A stretch of 64,000 nucleotides of DNA from Norana najaformis (Eukaryota; Annelida; Clitellata; Crassiclitellata; Hormogastridae), in assembly GCA_964023275.1 (NCBI GenBank), contig OZ029927.1, positions 17,808,539-17,872,538 on the forward strand. Reading direction: 5' to 3'. Both the position numbers and the translations under genes were made by a program. This document shows positions 35,101 to 43,639 of the stretch, one piece after another. The notes beneath the pieces were generated by a model. It had not been told where the DNA came from and did not search any database. It was given only the letters and a program-made list of their open reading frames with translations. Numbering within the stretch: the stretch's first letter is position 1; the number at the start of each line of letters is the position of its first letter.

Positions 35101-37978
35101 AAATGACAAAAAAGCTAATCAAAATATCTTGAAATCAGCCAAACAACATAAAATATATGCCAAATCTATTGTGTACTGAAATTAGCGTAAATTGTAAACT
35201 CAAGATTTCTAAAGTGCCCAATGAAAGCTAAGTCGCAGGAAGTTCAGAAAAAAGCTTATTCACAGGCGCTCAGTCAAAACAAAGTCGATAGGCAGGAAGG
35301 GTTCGGTTCCAGATCAAGATCCAAGAGTCAGGCAGACAGAAAGTCAGACAGCTTTGGTGGATGATGTTTGGAACTGAACAGGAAATTGAGATAAGGGGAA
35401 GAGGAAGAATCAGGATAGGGTTTGTGGAAAAAGAATGTTTTCAGTTTTGAGTGAAAGACCTGTGCAGAAGTTGCAAGAGATGAAGTGTATGCTGAAATTG
35501 AAAGCATCGTTGGTTACCTTAGCCTGAAGTTTCTGGATGAATGCAGTATTTCTTTTCTGCTCCTCCTGGTAGCTGCCGATCTTTCGCTGATATGATCTGT
35601 GCTCCTCGTCCAGTCTACTCCTCAGCTCAAGATTCTGCTGCTGAAGCACGTTCCGGTTCCCCGCATCCTCACCAAAGGAATCGGTGTGCTCCACACCAGA
35701 ATCCAGCTATCAACAAACCAATTCATTTCTTTTGCAGCCGCAACACATGACATCTTGAAAGAATTGTTTCAGACAATAAACAGTAACTAACAGAATCTAA
35801 CCTAATGACTTCTATAGCGCCGTTATTATAATGCCAAGGCTTCAGTCAATGGTCTCTTCAACTCAAAATTGCAATCAAAATAATAATCTGTTGGAGAAGC
35901 CGGGTCGAATTATGATAGGTCAGAGAAACCAGAAGAAAATATAAAATTCTAAGCACTGAATATTTCCTTTTTAGAACTGAGGAAAGTTTTGTTTACGAGG
36001 TGCAGTAATGGGAAAGGGGAATTTCCTCTCATTGATTCAGATTATCATTCCATTGGAATGTCTTCCACATAATTCTTTGCTCTTGCCCGCAGGTCCCCCC
36101 CACTGCTTTCAGTCATAAATTATTGCAACTTGTACGTTCATGCATGCATACAGGCATCTTGAAATTTATATTGCTCCTTTCAGGAGTCCCTCAAAAATGG
36201 TTGCTAAATAAGAAGAATAGCCACATGATCACACTTCATTTTTTTCTGGATGGGCAAGATTTCCTTAACTAACAAATCACAACTGACAGTCATTTGTGAT
36301 AAAAGCAAAATGTAAACGTAACTTATACGGTTTTCTAAAGCGACCACATGGCCTCGACCCTGCTCATTTTTCAGCAAGATGGGAACGTTAGTTTCGTACA
36401 AAACCCATAGTTAAACATTCAAAATGTAGAAGCAGATGTGAAGGTGAGTATAAAAACCTGCAGTGTGCAATTAAATAAGCCAAGTTAAAAGCTAAAAGCC
36501 GCTCCATGTTTTAATGCCCAGCTGCAGCCAGGTTTAGACTTCGTGCAGGGAGTCAGGTTTCCCAGTTCTCATGCAAAAACTGCCTATATAAATTGGCTTG
36601 GATGGTAATTAAACCATTACAACCTGGAGGATCATAATACAGTCAGCCAGAACAAAGCAGGCTTCAAATAATAAATGGAGGTAGCAAAATGAATCAATAA
36701 CTCGAAACCAGTACAAAACAACCTTTTTAGGTCTATCCTAGGCTGTAGTCTGCAACAATGTCATTATGTCAACAACACCTAATGAGAACTATTTCTGCAT
36801 TTATATAGCACTACTATTCTAACAACGATGCATCTGTGGCACAATGCAGTCTTGCACGAGGGCTTGCTTAAGGTGCTGACACAGTGACCAAGGTAAAGGA
36901 GGCTTGAATCCACACTTTACATGTTATGGATGCCATGATGGATGGTTACCAAAGAAAAATAGCTAAGCACCTTTCCATCTGATCAAGAGTGAAATATCAT
37001 AGGTAGTTTAGCATATAATATTTCAGCTATTCATACGCAGCACCTGTTCAGACTTGTTCTGCCAGCCACACATGCAACACCTATGAATTCTTTAAAGGCA
37101 CTATATAAAAAATACTCATATATATATATATATAAACATTAATTTACATATCAATTATTTAGATCTTTCTAGCTTTGCATTGTACTTTTTGAAATAGTGA
37201 TGACTGCCTGACGATCAATTCGCCCTGATTTCACTATTTTCAATTCAGTGTGAGGTTTGTAGTTTTCCCAATATTTACTTTACATCTGTTGTATCATTTA
37301 GTGTTTAATCACATAACTGCCTTTTGTCCACTACACCCTTGCTACCATCTGCACTACTTCAGTGGATAGTAAAGTAGTTTATGCCAGGAGTAGAAGTCTC
37401 ACAAGCAGTTAAAGTAACAACTTCAAGATTACATATTCCATGATTTGTGATGTCTTTCAGAGGTTACGAAACTGCAAGAGGTCTACACTTTAGCACCCAA
37501 GATTTCTATTTTAGCTTGAAGGCTGGTCAGTTCTGCAGGCGTGGTCAGTTCTGCAGGCTTTGCATTTCATCTTATTTGAAATTACTGTCTTGGTCGAGTG
37601 TTGCAGAATCGGCAAGCCTGCAGCACTGCCTTAAAAGCGCTATAAAAATTGTTACTTACTTATTCCTATGTTACTGTATGCACATGTACAAAATTTTATG
37701 AAGTGTACACGCATGCAAGGACTTGTGTATCGATCAACAAATTTTATCGACCAGTATGCAGCGGCGAAACATGTTCACATACCACTTGTAACTTTGTAAT
37801 TTATTCGCACACATCTACGCATCTTATTACTAAGAATTATAATTATTATCGTTTCTAGGCTTATGAAAATACATAAATACAGAATTTTGTAATTTTTACA
37901 GAAAAACAACCTGAAAGCAGAAACGGTTCGCGTCTTTACCTTGGAAAACTTGTTTTCTCGACTCTCCAAAGACGACAT
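11559..37978 (-). CDS. CROCC: Rootletin (ciliary rootlet coiled-coil protein), 31 coding exons
   Basis: Rootletin polymerises into the striated rootlet at the base of cilia and links centriole proximal ends. Exons in transcript order: 37978-37940, 35706-35518, 34884-34801, 34218-34139, 33552-33399, 32195-31983, 31046-30925, 30086-29517, 28956-28705, 28155-28028, 27284-27121, 26787-26664, 25758-25475, 24770-24626, 23857-23688, 23402-23223, 22735-22539, 22047-21872, 21201-21016, 20752-20508, 19972-19540, 18828-18626, 18064-17944, 17374-17211, 16757-16437, 15642-15503, 15078-14949, 14098-13898, 13315-13146, 12544-12403, 11903-11559. All have AG/GT borders, phases agree at every junction, and the sum is 6072 nt (2023 aa plus stop), close to the 2017 aa of human rootletin. 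Alignment from memory runs co-linearly from exon 2 to the end (EEEWKREEE in exon 5; FRRQFSEMKTMNERDMSQIG in exon 6; DVDPEAVRAALRDF in exon 22; SRERAHRHRIKGLEEQ in exon 30). Nearly all coiled coil, with two Ser/Arg/Pro linkers. No frameshift or premature stop seen. Confidence 0.96.
13530..13795 (-). mobile_element. SINE-3 copy (tRNA-derived)
   Basis: On the minus strand: tRNA-like A region near 13780, a B box from the complement of gggatttgaacctctaac, then a body sharing CAGTGTACAGTTAGTGTACG and CCATGGGTATGAAGTGTTT with the copy at 46588-46822. Lies in the intron between exons 28 and 29. Confidence 0.6.
14220..14480 (-). mobile_element. Truncated LINE 3' end, family F
   Basis: Encodes on the minus strand a broken LINE C-terminus (PLSVFCRRLKTVLF) then AGGCACTTTATAAATCTC and an ATTACA-type tail. 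Closest relative in the window is 5085-5290. Confidence 0.65.
15165..15425 (-). mobile_element. Truncated LINE 3' end, family C, best ORF remnant
   Basis: Minus-strand translation includes LWNSLPISVRSVSSLMSFRS and ELKTHVF, the classic C-terminal LWNSLP...LKTHLF signature of CR1/L2-clade LINE ORF2, then a 3' UTR with the family C tail. Sits in the intron between exons 26 and 27. Confidence 0.75.
17095..17150 (+). repeat. (AAC)n microsatellite
   Basis: About 17 uninterrupted AAC triplets, 60 bp from the 3' end of exon 24. Confidence 0.9.
17685..17880 (-). mobile_element. SINE-1 copy
   Basis: Contains TTTTTCTATAGTGACCATACGG, CCCTGCTCATTTTTCAATGAATT and AAGGTCCCTATGCACAGACC, matching 41015-41250 in the same order. 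Confidence 0.6.
18300..18380 (+). mobile_element. LINE tail, family D
   Basis: GTGCCTCTGATGAGTTTATCC then AGGCGCTATACAAATTTTA and an ATTACA tail; only the final 80 bp of the element. Confidence 0.55.
18626..19972 (-). CDS. CROCC: Rootletin exons 21-22 with second Ser/Pro/Arg linker
   Basis: Exon 21 (19972-19540) ends a coiled coil with SLRRSIGFSQG, then a linker with FRARSPSPQRTRPS. Exon 22 (18828-18626) continues Ser-rich and re-enters the coil at DVDPEAVRAALRDF, almost identical to the human DLDPEAVRGALREF. The codon at the junction is G|GA, using a gttcgt donor at 19539. Linker spans about residues 1345-1415. Confidence 0.93.
19010..19105 (+). mobile_element. LINE tail, family E
   Basis: GGTTCTCAGGCTGGAAGCAC then AGAAGCGCTATACAAGTTATC and a CAACACAATAC tail; near-identical to the end of 25065-25400. 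Confidence 0.6.
19385..19535 (+). mobile_element. LINE tail, family A, abutting an exon
   Basis: GGAACCGAACCCTT, GACTGAGCACCTGTGAATAA, GGGTGCTGTAGAAATC and an ATTACGATTACAATTACG tail. The tail runs to within a few bases of the exon 21 end, and the donor gttcgtaatt lies inside or against it. Confidence 0.6.
19985..20085 (-). mobile_element. Retroelement tail with (TTAC)n
   Basis: GTAAGTAAGTAAGTAAGTAA followed by GCATTTGTTAACATGCCATATG. The same unit appears at 21425-21520, 33120-33200 and 51530-51605, so it is a distinct family with a TTAC tail. Confidence 0.5.
21425..21520 (+). mobile_element. Retroelement tail with (TTAC)n
   Basis: Plus-strand counterpart of 19985-20085: GGCATGTTAACAAATGCATTAC and six TTAC/CTTA repeats. 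Confidence 0.5.
21643..21737. repeat. Two tandem hairpin units
   Basis: GAAGCCCATATG and CATATGGGCTTC at 21704-21715 and 21726-21737 form a perfect 12-bp stem with a 10-nt loop. A second stem with one mismatch sits at 21643-21676, exactly 61 bp upstream. Confidence 0.75.
22795..22925 (-). mobile_element. LINE tail, family A
   Basis: Reverse of the family A end (TTGAGATTTCTACAGCGCTC, then ACCAGCTTATTCACAGGCG). Intron between exons 16 and 17. Confidence 0.55.
24170..24470 (+). mobile_element. SINE-2 copy (tRNA-derived)
   Basis: B-box-like GGTGCAACTCCGTGTAAC, then CCCTGGGCAAGTTGCTTGC, AGTCCTGCGATGTACTGGCC, AGGGTCTAAAGAAAAGGAGATG and TCGCGGGATATGCGA. Matches 34275-34545, 49810-50470 and 56685-56945 throughout. 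Confidence 0.65.
25065..25400 (+). mobile_element. Truncated LINE 3' end, family E, with ORF remnant
   Basis: Plus-strand translation keeps QQRAFAVVGPSLWNGLPLSF, then, with frame damage, CLKTFLFPRGSHAGSTSE and a stop, followed by AGAAGCGCTATATAAGTTATC and an AATACAATACAAT tail. The FAV-GP-LWN-LP / LKTFLF signature marks a CR1/L2-type LINE. The poly-ACAAT tail is still short-period and clean, so the copy is fairly young. Confidence 0.75.
25780..26055 (+). mobile_element. Truncated LINE 3' end, family A, adjoining exon 13
   Basis: Starts about 20 bp from the acceptor of exon 13 (25758). Reads FTQH/K...LLFHRSDPDSSS then a 3' UTR ending GGGAACTGTAGAAGTCTTTG. Confidence 0.6.
27590..27845 (+). mobile_element. 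Truncated LINE 3' end, family D, best ORF remnant
   Basis: Reads QRRSFAVAGPRFWNCLPGDL, then RKRLKTYLFPSGSGSSGRERL and stop, with no damage in the last 60 codons. Then TGGCGCTTTATAAATTTTTG and an ATTACGATTA tail. Diagnostic for the C-terminus of a CR1/L2-clade ORF2; no RT domain remains. Confidence 0.78.
29517..30086 (-). CDS. CROCC: Rootletin exon 8 with Ser/Arg-rich linker
   Basis: Largest exon (570 nt, residues about 294-484). After a coiled coil it carries a basic Ser/Arg stretch at about residues 392-420 (SASKSPRRDRSASRS and RGRSHSPS), then resumes coiled coil (FQTCRLQINDLRSRL). Human rootletin has an RSSPGRGRSPRR-type linker at the same place. Repeated RS/SP dipeptides suggest phosphorylation; that is inference. 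Confidence 0.92.
30500..30915 (+). repeat. SINE-1 copy expanded into a 125-bp tandem array
   Basis: A SINE-1 copy (core TTAAATGGCGTTGTGCCCATTC, tail GGTCGCTATAGAAAAACGTG) is followed by two further near-identical copies of its 3' half at a 125-bp spacing (TCTGTACACAGGGACCAC at 30671 and 30796). The array ends 10 bp from the donor of exon 7 at 30924. Confidence 0.8.
31105..31345 (+). mobile_element. Truncated LINE 3' end, family G
   Basis: Broken C-terminal pattern (RMGDRAFQVAGSKSLPESIP, SVKTSLKKQLKFYL), then CTTACGATGCTATATAAATTG and a CTACATTACATTAC tail. Confidence 0.6.
31860..31985. repeat. Tandem repeat spanning the exon 6 donor
   Basis: Three degenerate copies, 50-60 bp apart, of a unit with AAGA(t/c)AAAA(c/t)TGACC...ACTGACCATG...GCTTTAAC. 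The last copy covers the exon 6 / intron border, where the minus strand reads GCATG|GTCAGTGTC. The first copy carries CATGGTCAGTATC, a ready-made cryptic donor. Confidence 0.55.
31983..35706 (-). CDS. CROCC: Rootletin exons 2-6: conserved N-terminal coiled-coil domain
   Basis: Residues about 14-253. Exon 2 matches the human SYRRKLQAYQE region (here SYQRKIGSYQEEQKR), exon 3 the ILQYKK region, exons 4-5 the coiled coil up to REEE, and exon 6 the block with the FRR...ERD core. This is the family-defining rootletin domain. The exon 4/5 junction splits a Lys codon (AA|G) through a gttggt donor; an alternative gtatat donor 4 bp on would break the frame. Exon 5 also uses gttggt. Confidence 0.92.
32340..32458 (+). 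repeat. 25-bp tandem repeat (about five units)
   Basis: Unit AAGTACGTTTACATTTACAT plus AAAAC repeated nearly perfectly. It grew from the 3' tail of a partial SINE-1 at 32262-32340. Confidence 0.92.
32475..32650 (-). mobile_element. SINE-3 copy
   Basis: Shares GGTGACCAGTCCTCTCC, TTCCCACAGACAGTGTA and GGGAGCACAAGTGGAGGAGAA with 13530-13795 and 46588-46822. Confidence 0.55.
32660..32970 (-). mobile_element. Truncated LINE 3' end, family D, minus orientation
   Basis: Minus-strand reading gives FRKHLKTFLFP and SGLSGREHL, then AGTGGCACTTTATAGATTTTC. Upstream codons read RRSFAVDGPAFWDGLPSDL with frame damage. Nested beside the SINE-3 copy. Confidence 0.65.
34275..34545 (-). mobile_element. SINE-2 copy
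   Basis: Reverse of the 24170-24470 unit: TCATTTCCTTTCTTTAGGCCC, GTGCATCGCAGGA, CAACTTGCCCATGACTGTTAC and GAGTCGAATGCACAACC (B-box complement). Lies in the intron between exons 3 and 4. Confidence 0.65.
35185..35480 (-). mobile_element. Truncated LINE 3' end, family A
   Basis: Minus-strand family A element; the plus strand keeps CAAGATTTCTAAAGTGCCCA, CACAGGCGCTCAGTC and GGTTCCAGATCAAGATCC. It stops about 40 bp short of exon 2. Confidence 0.6.
35795..35945 (-). mobile_element. LINE tail, family C
   Basis: CTAATGACTTCTATAGCGCCG and the AATAATCTGTTGGAGAAGCC block shared with 2878-3005 and 15165-15425. Confidence 0.55.
36305..36395 (-). mobile_element. SINE-1 partial copy
   Basis: TTTTCTAAAGCGACCACATGG and CCTCGACCCTGCTCATTTTTC. 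Confidence 0.5.
37940..37978 (-). CDS. CROCC: Rootletin first coding exon (tentative)
   Basis: Thirteen codons (MSSLESRENKFSK) with a purine at -3 and a gtaaag donor, phase 0, matching the phase of exon 2. It bears no resemblance to the vertebrate N-terminus. About 100 residues present in vertebrates before the exon-2 segment were not found between 35707 and 37939, so either this lineage has a short head, a small exon was missed, or another start lies upstream. Confidence 0.5.
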
Positions 37979-38330
37979 TCCAAGCAGATAAAGCCTGCCC
38001 TGCTAAACCCTACTCCTACCCCTTCGTTTGGTGCCAACTAACCCCGTTCACGAAACGAAACCTTAACACCCCAACACGATTCCCAGCGTTGATGTCAAGA
38101 GGAGATCGTCCACTGACCGGCTGATCACGGACACGTCTATAAAGATACACTGTTGAAGCATGTCCCGACTTGCTAACGGTGGGGTTGGCCATACACAATG
38201 CAGTTGGTAGGAGAGCTCTTGTGTTTGTGTGCGGGAGAATCAAACCTCCTCAGCCGTCCACATGTGCGGCCAATCAGTTTACTAACCTGCCTCGAACCCG
38301 CCCGGCGTGTGTTGACTTCGTTTAGGTTTT
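37979..38330 (-). promoter_or_regulatory. Probable rootletin promoter / 5' UTR
   Basis: Less AT-rich than the flanking DNA, with CpG steps (cccgttcacgaaacgaaacc, cgcgttgatg-like). It directly precedes the putative start codon. I looked for an RFX X-box, expected for a ciliary gene, and saw no convincing match. Confidence 0.3.
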
Positions 38331-40487
38331 AAAGACCATTATAGAAAATTTGCAAAAGGATCTGAAGCATGAAAAGGATCTGAAGCATGAAACTGCTTTA
38401 CCATTATTAACCACAGTCAGAGGAACGACATGGAATGCAGTATTGCTGAGGTTACCGGCTCGTAAAATTTGCAACCCAATGATCATTGCTGGGTCAGCCC
38501 AATAATTTGCATTAGTTTTTATAAATTAAGTTTCAAAGATGGTTTCATTTGCTATTTTTATCTGTTTTTTAATCTCAGTCCAATTGGAAATTTAATTTGT
38601 TGGTGGCAGATCTAGGTATGTTATGCTTATACGTGTTTTTAAAATGTGGTTAGCATTCCTGACGAAAGTGCAAGCAAAATGTATGAAGAAAATTTAAGTT
38701 CAATGGGAGACAGCCTGATATAGTGGGGAAAACTTCCCCCCAAAATCGTATTCTCCTTCACTGGGAAATAAGGGAATTGTTCAAGGCTAATGAAAGATCC
38801 TACAATGAGTTTTCCTAAAATAGCTAAGATTGACTTAGTTGCTTTTAGTTAGTCGGAATTCTAAAAACTGATGCCAAACAAACTGTGAATGCCAGAGTGT
38901 CGATAACGTGGAACCTGATGATGACAAAATTAATACCACATTGGACATACTTAGGGAATCCTCGACTACAGGAAAAACAGCCTTGACCTCAGTAATACAA
39001 TCGACCAGCCACCATGAACAGACAAAGCCCTAACAGCCACAGTGGCCAACTATAGCTGTTAATATTCACAGCAAACCCCAATTAAAGCAGAGACATTTAT
39101 TATTGGACAAAGCAAGCGAACTGTAAATAACTGGTAGTCTATACAAGAAAGTCAAGGAAATATGACGACCAAAGCCTAGGCAACGAACGGAATGCCAAAC
39201 ATCAAACACACTGCATGAAGCAGGGAGAAGTCCAATTAAAACAGAAGCCCGACAAACAAGTATTATTAAACCTGATCAGCATTTATATAGCTCCTTTCAA
39301 AGGCTTCTCAAAGGCAATTAAACGTTTGCAGAGCTGAGCTAGAAAGGTTGTGACTTAAGCTAGGCTGACAGTGTTTCTTCAGCTGTTTCATATAAGCATT
39401 CTGAAAGTCAGTTATCACACTTTATATAGAGCCGTTTGAGTACTGCAAAAATATGCTGAGAGGTTCCTAACAGATGCTGTATATTCTGACGTATGCATGT
39501 GTGTGTATCAATCGTTTCCCTTAACTCAGTGAAAGCAAAAGGTTTAATTACCTTAAAACAGTTCAAACAGTACCATAAAGTTCAGCTCACATCTTCTGGA
39601 AACAACTCAGTTTTCCAGCTGGAACTTTTTCATTGCCACTGACAGATGCGATAGAACAAGACACAGAATTTGTCAGATTAGATTAGATAGTACCTACATG
39701 AAGGCAGAACAAGATTAAAGTTTGCCATTTGGATTCAAGGAGACTCTTGAGTTTAGAGTTTAAAGAGCAGTTTATATTAAACAAACTCAGTCCAGAAAAG
39801 TCAGCATTACTATTTCTCTTAGGCCGTTTGTTAATAATATTTGTCCGGAAAGTAAAATCTAGATTCTATTTATTCAGCTAAATTATCTTGCTATCCTATT
39901 TCAGTTTGTTTGTGCAATAAAGGTGTAGTTGTCAGTAGTAACTAGCTAAAACATAGATCTAGCAACCTAAGAGTTCAAAGGGCGCATGTCCAAAGGCCAC
40001 CAGACTTCCTAGACCATGAAAAAATATCAAAACACTTATCGTGCTTAAGTAGCCCAATAAAGCTGTTCTCTCCAAAATGATTAACATGTCAGTTCTACAG
40101 TAACATATTTACGACTATATAGTAAATATTAAGCAGTATTTCACAGAAAACTTCAAGTGTTTCACAAGGTTTAGGCAGGACATACATGACATTCAAGCAT
40201 AACGAGATTATGCTGAAGTGGCGCTTTATAAATTCTCGATTAAGCTATACTGTTCGTAATTTTACGTGGTTAATGGCTGTAACGTACTTCCACTGCTGTA
40301 AATAATCCTGTATGTGCCTTTTCAAGACCTAGTTAACACTTTTAAAAAGCCTATTTATAATCATTTTACTGGACTCGAACCAAACAGCTTTAAAAGAAGA
40401 ATACAGCAGGTAACTGTATTTTTCTAGGACACTGCTGTGACTCCTAGTAGGTAAGGCAAGGTAAAATTCTCATCTAATCTAATCCAC

Positions 40488-40665
40488 ACTTCACCACCCC
40501 ACATCACCACCCCACTTCACCACCCCACATCACCACCCCACTTCACCACCCCATATCACCACCCCACATCACCACCCCACATCACCGCCCCACATCACCA
40601 TATCGCCACCCCACATCACCACCCCACTTCACCACCCCACTTCACCACCCCACTTCACCACCCTG
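40488..40665 (+). repeat. 13-bp minisatellite (CACCCCACATCAC)
   Basis: About 13 units of CACCCCA(C/T)(A/T)TCAC with alternating CATCAC and CTTCAC variants. The plus strand is C-rich with almost no G, so the minus strand is a G-cluster strand. Confidence 0.92.
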
Positions 40666-41014
40666 AAACTGTCGATAAAAACACACAAGTGCACATGCAT
40701 GAACATTAATGGCAGATTTCTGACAAAATAGCCTGTGTTTTCCATTAAACAGTTACAACTATATCAGTTGCAAATGCTCTTTATCAGCATATTAATACAT
40801 GATTTACGAAAGGAGTCAAGAAATACGCTCAAGAAAGTAATGGCCTACAGATGAGTGAAAGTAATACTAGGGGCAGGAGCCTTAGTCTCATGTTGCCAGA
40901 TCACAGGTACCTCCATCGAAGATGAATGGCCACATAGACGGTTTATTGCTCAGAGAAGCAAGAGCCCAGTTATTGAACAGGCATATTACGTTGGCAGGAA
41001 CGGAGAGGCGTTGT

Positions 41015-41250
41015 AAATGTGAATGTACACGTTTTTCTAAAGCGTCCGTTCATTTTTCAATGAATTGATCGGGTGAGATCCTTCACCACCGCTGCCCGTT
41101 TGAATGGGCGCCACGCCATTTGAGGTTCCTCTGTACGGACCGTGCTAGCCCGAGATTCAAATCTCTAAAATAAGCAACGACTGGGACGAGCACCTGCGTC
41201 CTCACGCACAGAGGCGCCGTGGCGTACGCGTTAATCGATGTAGCTAACCA
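41015..41250 (-). mobile_element. SINE-1, near full-length copy
   Basis: Minus strand: tRNA-like head (complement of GGCGTACGCGTTAATCGATG and of GAGATTCAAATCTC as B box), core with AATGGCGTGGCGCCCATTC, then GGATCTCACCCGATCAATTC, and the tail GCTTTAGAAAAACGTGTAC. Length about 235 bp. Confidence 0.7.
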
Positions 41251-42249
41251 GGCCAGGGTCAATTTGAGGATTAATTTGATTTCTGCAATTCCACCTGTCC
41301 AGCTTCATAAATTAAAGGGGACCGCGACCTCGAGATAATTTCTATAAAATACGAACTTAAGAACTGATTTTGTATGTGGACATTTAGTCTAATGCAATTT
41401 TCATCTCTATAGGGTCAACGGGTAACCGTTGGAACTTTTCACTTGGTCCTCCTCCACCTGTATCAGAGTAAGAATATAGTAGAGTAAGAATCAAGCAGCA
41501 TACTCACGCCAGGATTTTCAAGTAAAAGTAGGCAGAGGAGATTCGAGAGAAGAGCAGAATACTTGCTAAATTACACAAGGAGTGACACTAATACAGGCCA
41601 CTGAAAAGCAGGGTAGGGTAGAGAAAGGACAGACTACAGGAAATGCCAATTTTATTACTCTAAAGTTATTTAATTCTTGAAAACGAGTTTGAAAAAACTC
41701 AGCCTATGACCACTGTAACTAGGACTTCAACCTGGAATAGTGTAAAATAAATGAAGCTCTTACAGTTACAAGTCCTTTCCTATGATTGTCATATTTTATT
41801 GGCCTATAACGCGACCACCTTAAGAACGTGGCATGAATCGAGGGTGCTAATTAACTGCGAGTTAAGGACTTTCTCGAAGTTCTGAAAAAGACAGGGCCTA
41901 CGTTCAGGCACCTCATCTATTTCTTGCATGTTAACCCCTTTACCAAAGCAGATCACTTCACTTGTATCTATGTGATTTATTTTGTCTGGCTTTAGTGAAT
42001 TTTTAAGCCTTGGTTGGTGGCGATTGAGAGTCTAAGCAAGATAAGAACAACAAAGAGCAGTTCTCTCTGCGAAGAAGTACCATTGAATACTGATGGGAAG
42101 TGATTAAACCATCAAACTTGTTTGCTTCAAGTGTGAAAGCCCGAGCTCTTCATTCTGTCGATCAGCCAAACGTACGTTAGAGCCCATTAATAACGAAATC
42201 TGAACCCAGAACAAGAGGCCATTTCCAACTGGCACAAAAATTACCTGTA

Positions 42250-42407
42250 CTCAATGGCGGATTTAGCTATACGCGTGGGGGCGGCCCCTCTTGGTTATAT
42301 ACTGGCGCCCCTCAGACCAGACCCGTGGATGGTAGACTGCCAGAATGTGGCGCCCCTCTATAAATGCCCTTGCCCCCACGCAAGCCGTCCTGGAGCCGCC
42401 ACTGCTT
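42250..42407 (+). mobile_element. hAT-like MITE, best copy
   Basis: Left CAATGGCGG and right CCGCCACTG are inverse apart from one base. The 8 bp on either side (CCTGTACT and CTTGCACT) match at 6 positions, as expected for a decayed 8-bp hAT target duplication. GC-rich interior, no coding capacity. Relatives at 1058-1237 and 62990-63127. Confidence 0.62.
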
Positions 42408-42699
42408 GCACTTGTATACATTAGAAATAAAAACTACACAATTCATGTTCACGGTGTGTGTACACATTATACAGTTATGCCTTATGCATGCATTATTGAT
42501 CAACATAAGAAAAACTATCACGTCTTGACAAAGTAGTACATTGTTTCAACATGAAGTTGAGAAGCGAATCACTAAGGAAACACCGACGCAGAGCGATTTA
42601 TATTCACCTCCCTACCGATCTGACTAATAATTTTATGAATCAAAAGCTCATTCTTAATGCAGAGCATTGTAATGCAGAGAACTGTGGTGCATAAAATTA

Positions 42700-43310
42700 A
42701 ACAAGTCTCAAGCACTGTAGTAGCTTCCTGAGTTTAGCGACTTCTTTGGGCTGTTAGGGCCGTTTACGTCCACCTTACACCTTGCTTCAAACGAGAATAC
42801 AAGTTGATCATGAATCTGGCAAATGTTTGCGCGTAGTTTCTGTCTAACGAAGCTTTGTCGCCCTCCCCCTATATCCAAGTTTTGGGACTGGCACCACCCG
42901 AACACGCAGTGGCGGAATTTTTAAAAATCAGATAATGGTAGTTTTCCGTGTTTATCGACACTTTGTAGCTGCCAGGGCCGTTGACGTCGACCTTACTTTA
43001 CCTCACAAGGGATAAAGGTGTCAAGAGTATTTTCATGCTATGATTTGGGGATTATTCAATGTCTAAAGACATCTTATGTCTGTCAGGGCCCTATATCAGA
43101 TTGAGGTATTATACATCCCACATGTCCTATGACCTGAAAAGGGGCCTTATAGGCATACTGTATAATCAGTTAAGGCCCCTTTACAGTCTCAGCCAGATGT
43201 AAGCCTATTTCGTCTGCAGGAAGAGCATTAAGCGTGTTTGTGTATTACCTCGTTGCTTCTTTAGCCTACTTTGCCTACTTCCCGGATGGAAGGTAGCGAG
43301 TCATGGGCCT
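42700..43310. other. Intergenic with a dispersed direct repeat
   Basis: AGGGCCGTTTACGTCCACCTTAC (about 42759) recurs as AGGGCCGTTGACGTCGACCTTAC (about 42976), 217 bp apart. A lone CAGTGGCGG at 42907 resembles the MITE terminus without a partner. No exon seen. Confidence 0.4.
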
Positions 43311-43447
43311 AAAAAGGATGTCTTCTTATCTGTCTTTACTTGTCTTGTTTCGCACTCTTAAGCAGGGTGCCTGCTGTAGGGAAAATGGAAACCCCCATCC
43401 AGACTTGAAGTACCCGGTATGTAGGCATATGCATGCATGTAGGCTAT

Positions 43448-43635
43448 GTATGTATGTATGTATGTATGTATGTATGTATGTATGTGTGTATGTATGTATC
43501 TATGTATGTATTTATGTATGCATATGCGCATGTATTTATGTAAGTATGTATGTATGTATGTATGTATGTGTGTATGTATCTATGTATGTATTTATGTTTG
43601 CATATACGTATGTATTTATGTATGTATGTAAGCAC
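43448..43635 (+). repeat. (TATG)n array, internally duplicated
   Basis: TATG repeats broken by matched variants (ATTTATGTATGCATATGCGC, then ATTTATGTTTGCATATACG), showing a duplicated block of about 100 bp. The Tyr/Val/Cys reading frames through it are not genes. Confidence 0.93.
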
Positions 43636-43639
43636 AAAT

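Larger units (their letters stand above)
38331..42240. other. Intergenic, mostly unique AT-rich DNA
   Basis: No credible exon seen on either strand. Contains fragments of LINE tails (39280-39320 and 40195-40245), the 40488-40665 minisatellite and a SINE-1 copy. Confidence 0.5.

Noticed and set aside
37979..38500. RFX X-box in the rootletin promoter
   Set aside because: Expected for a ciliary gene, but no GTNRCC-type inverted pair was convincing by eye.
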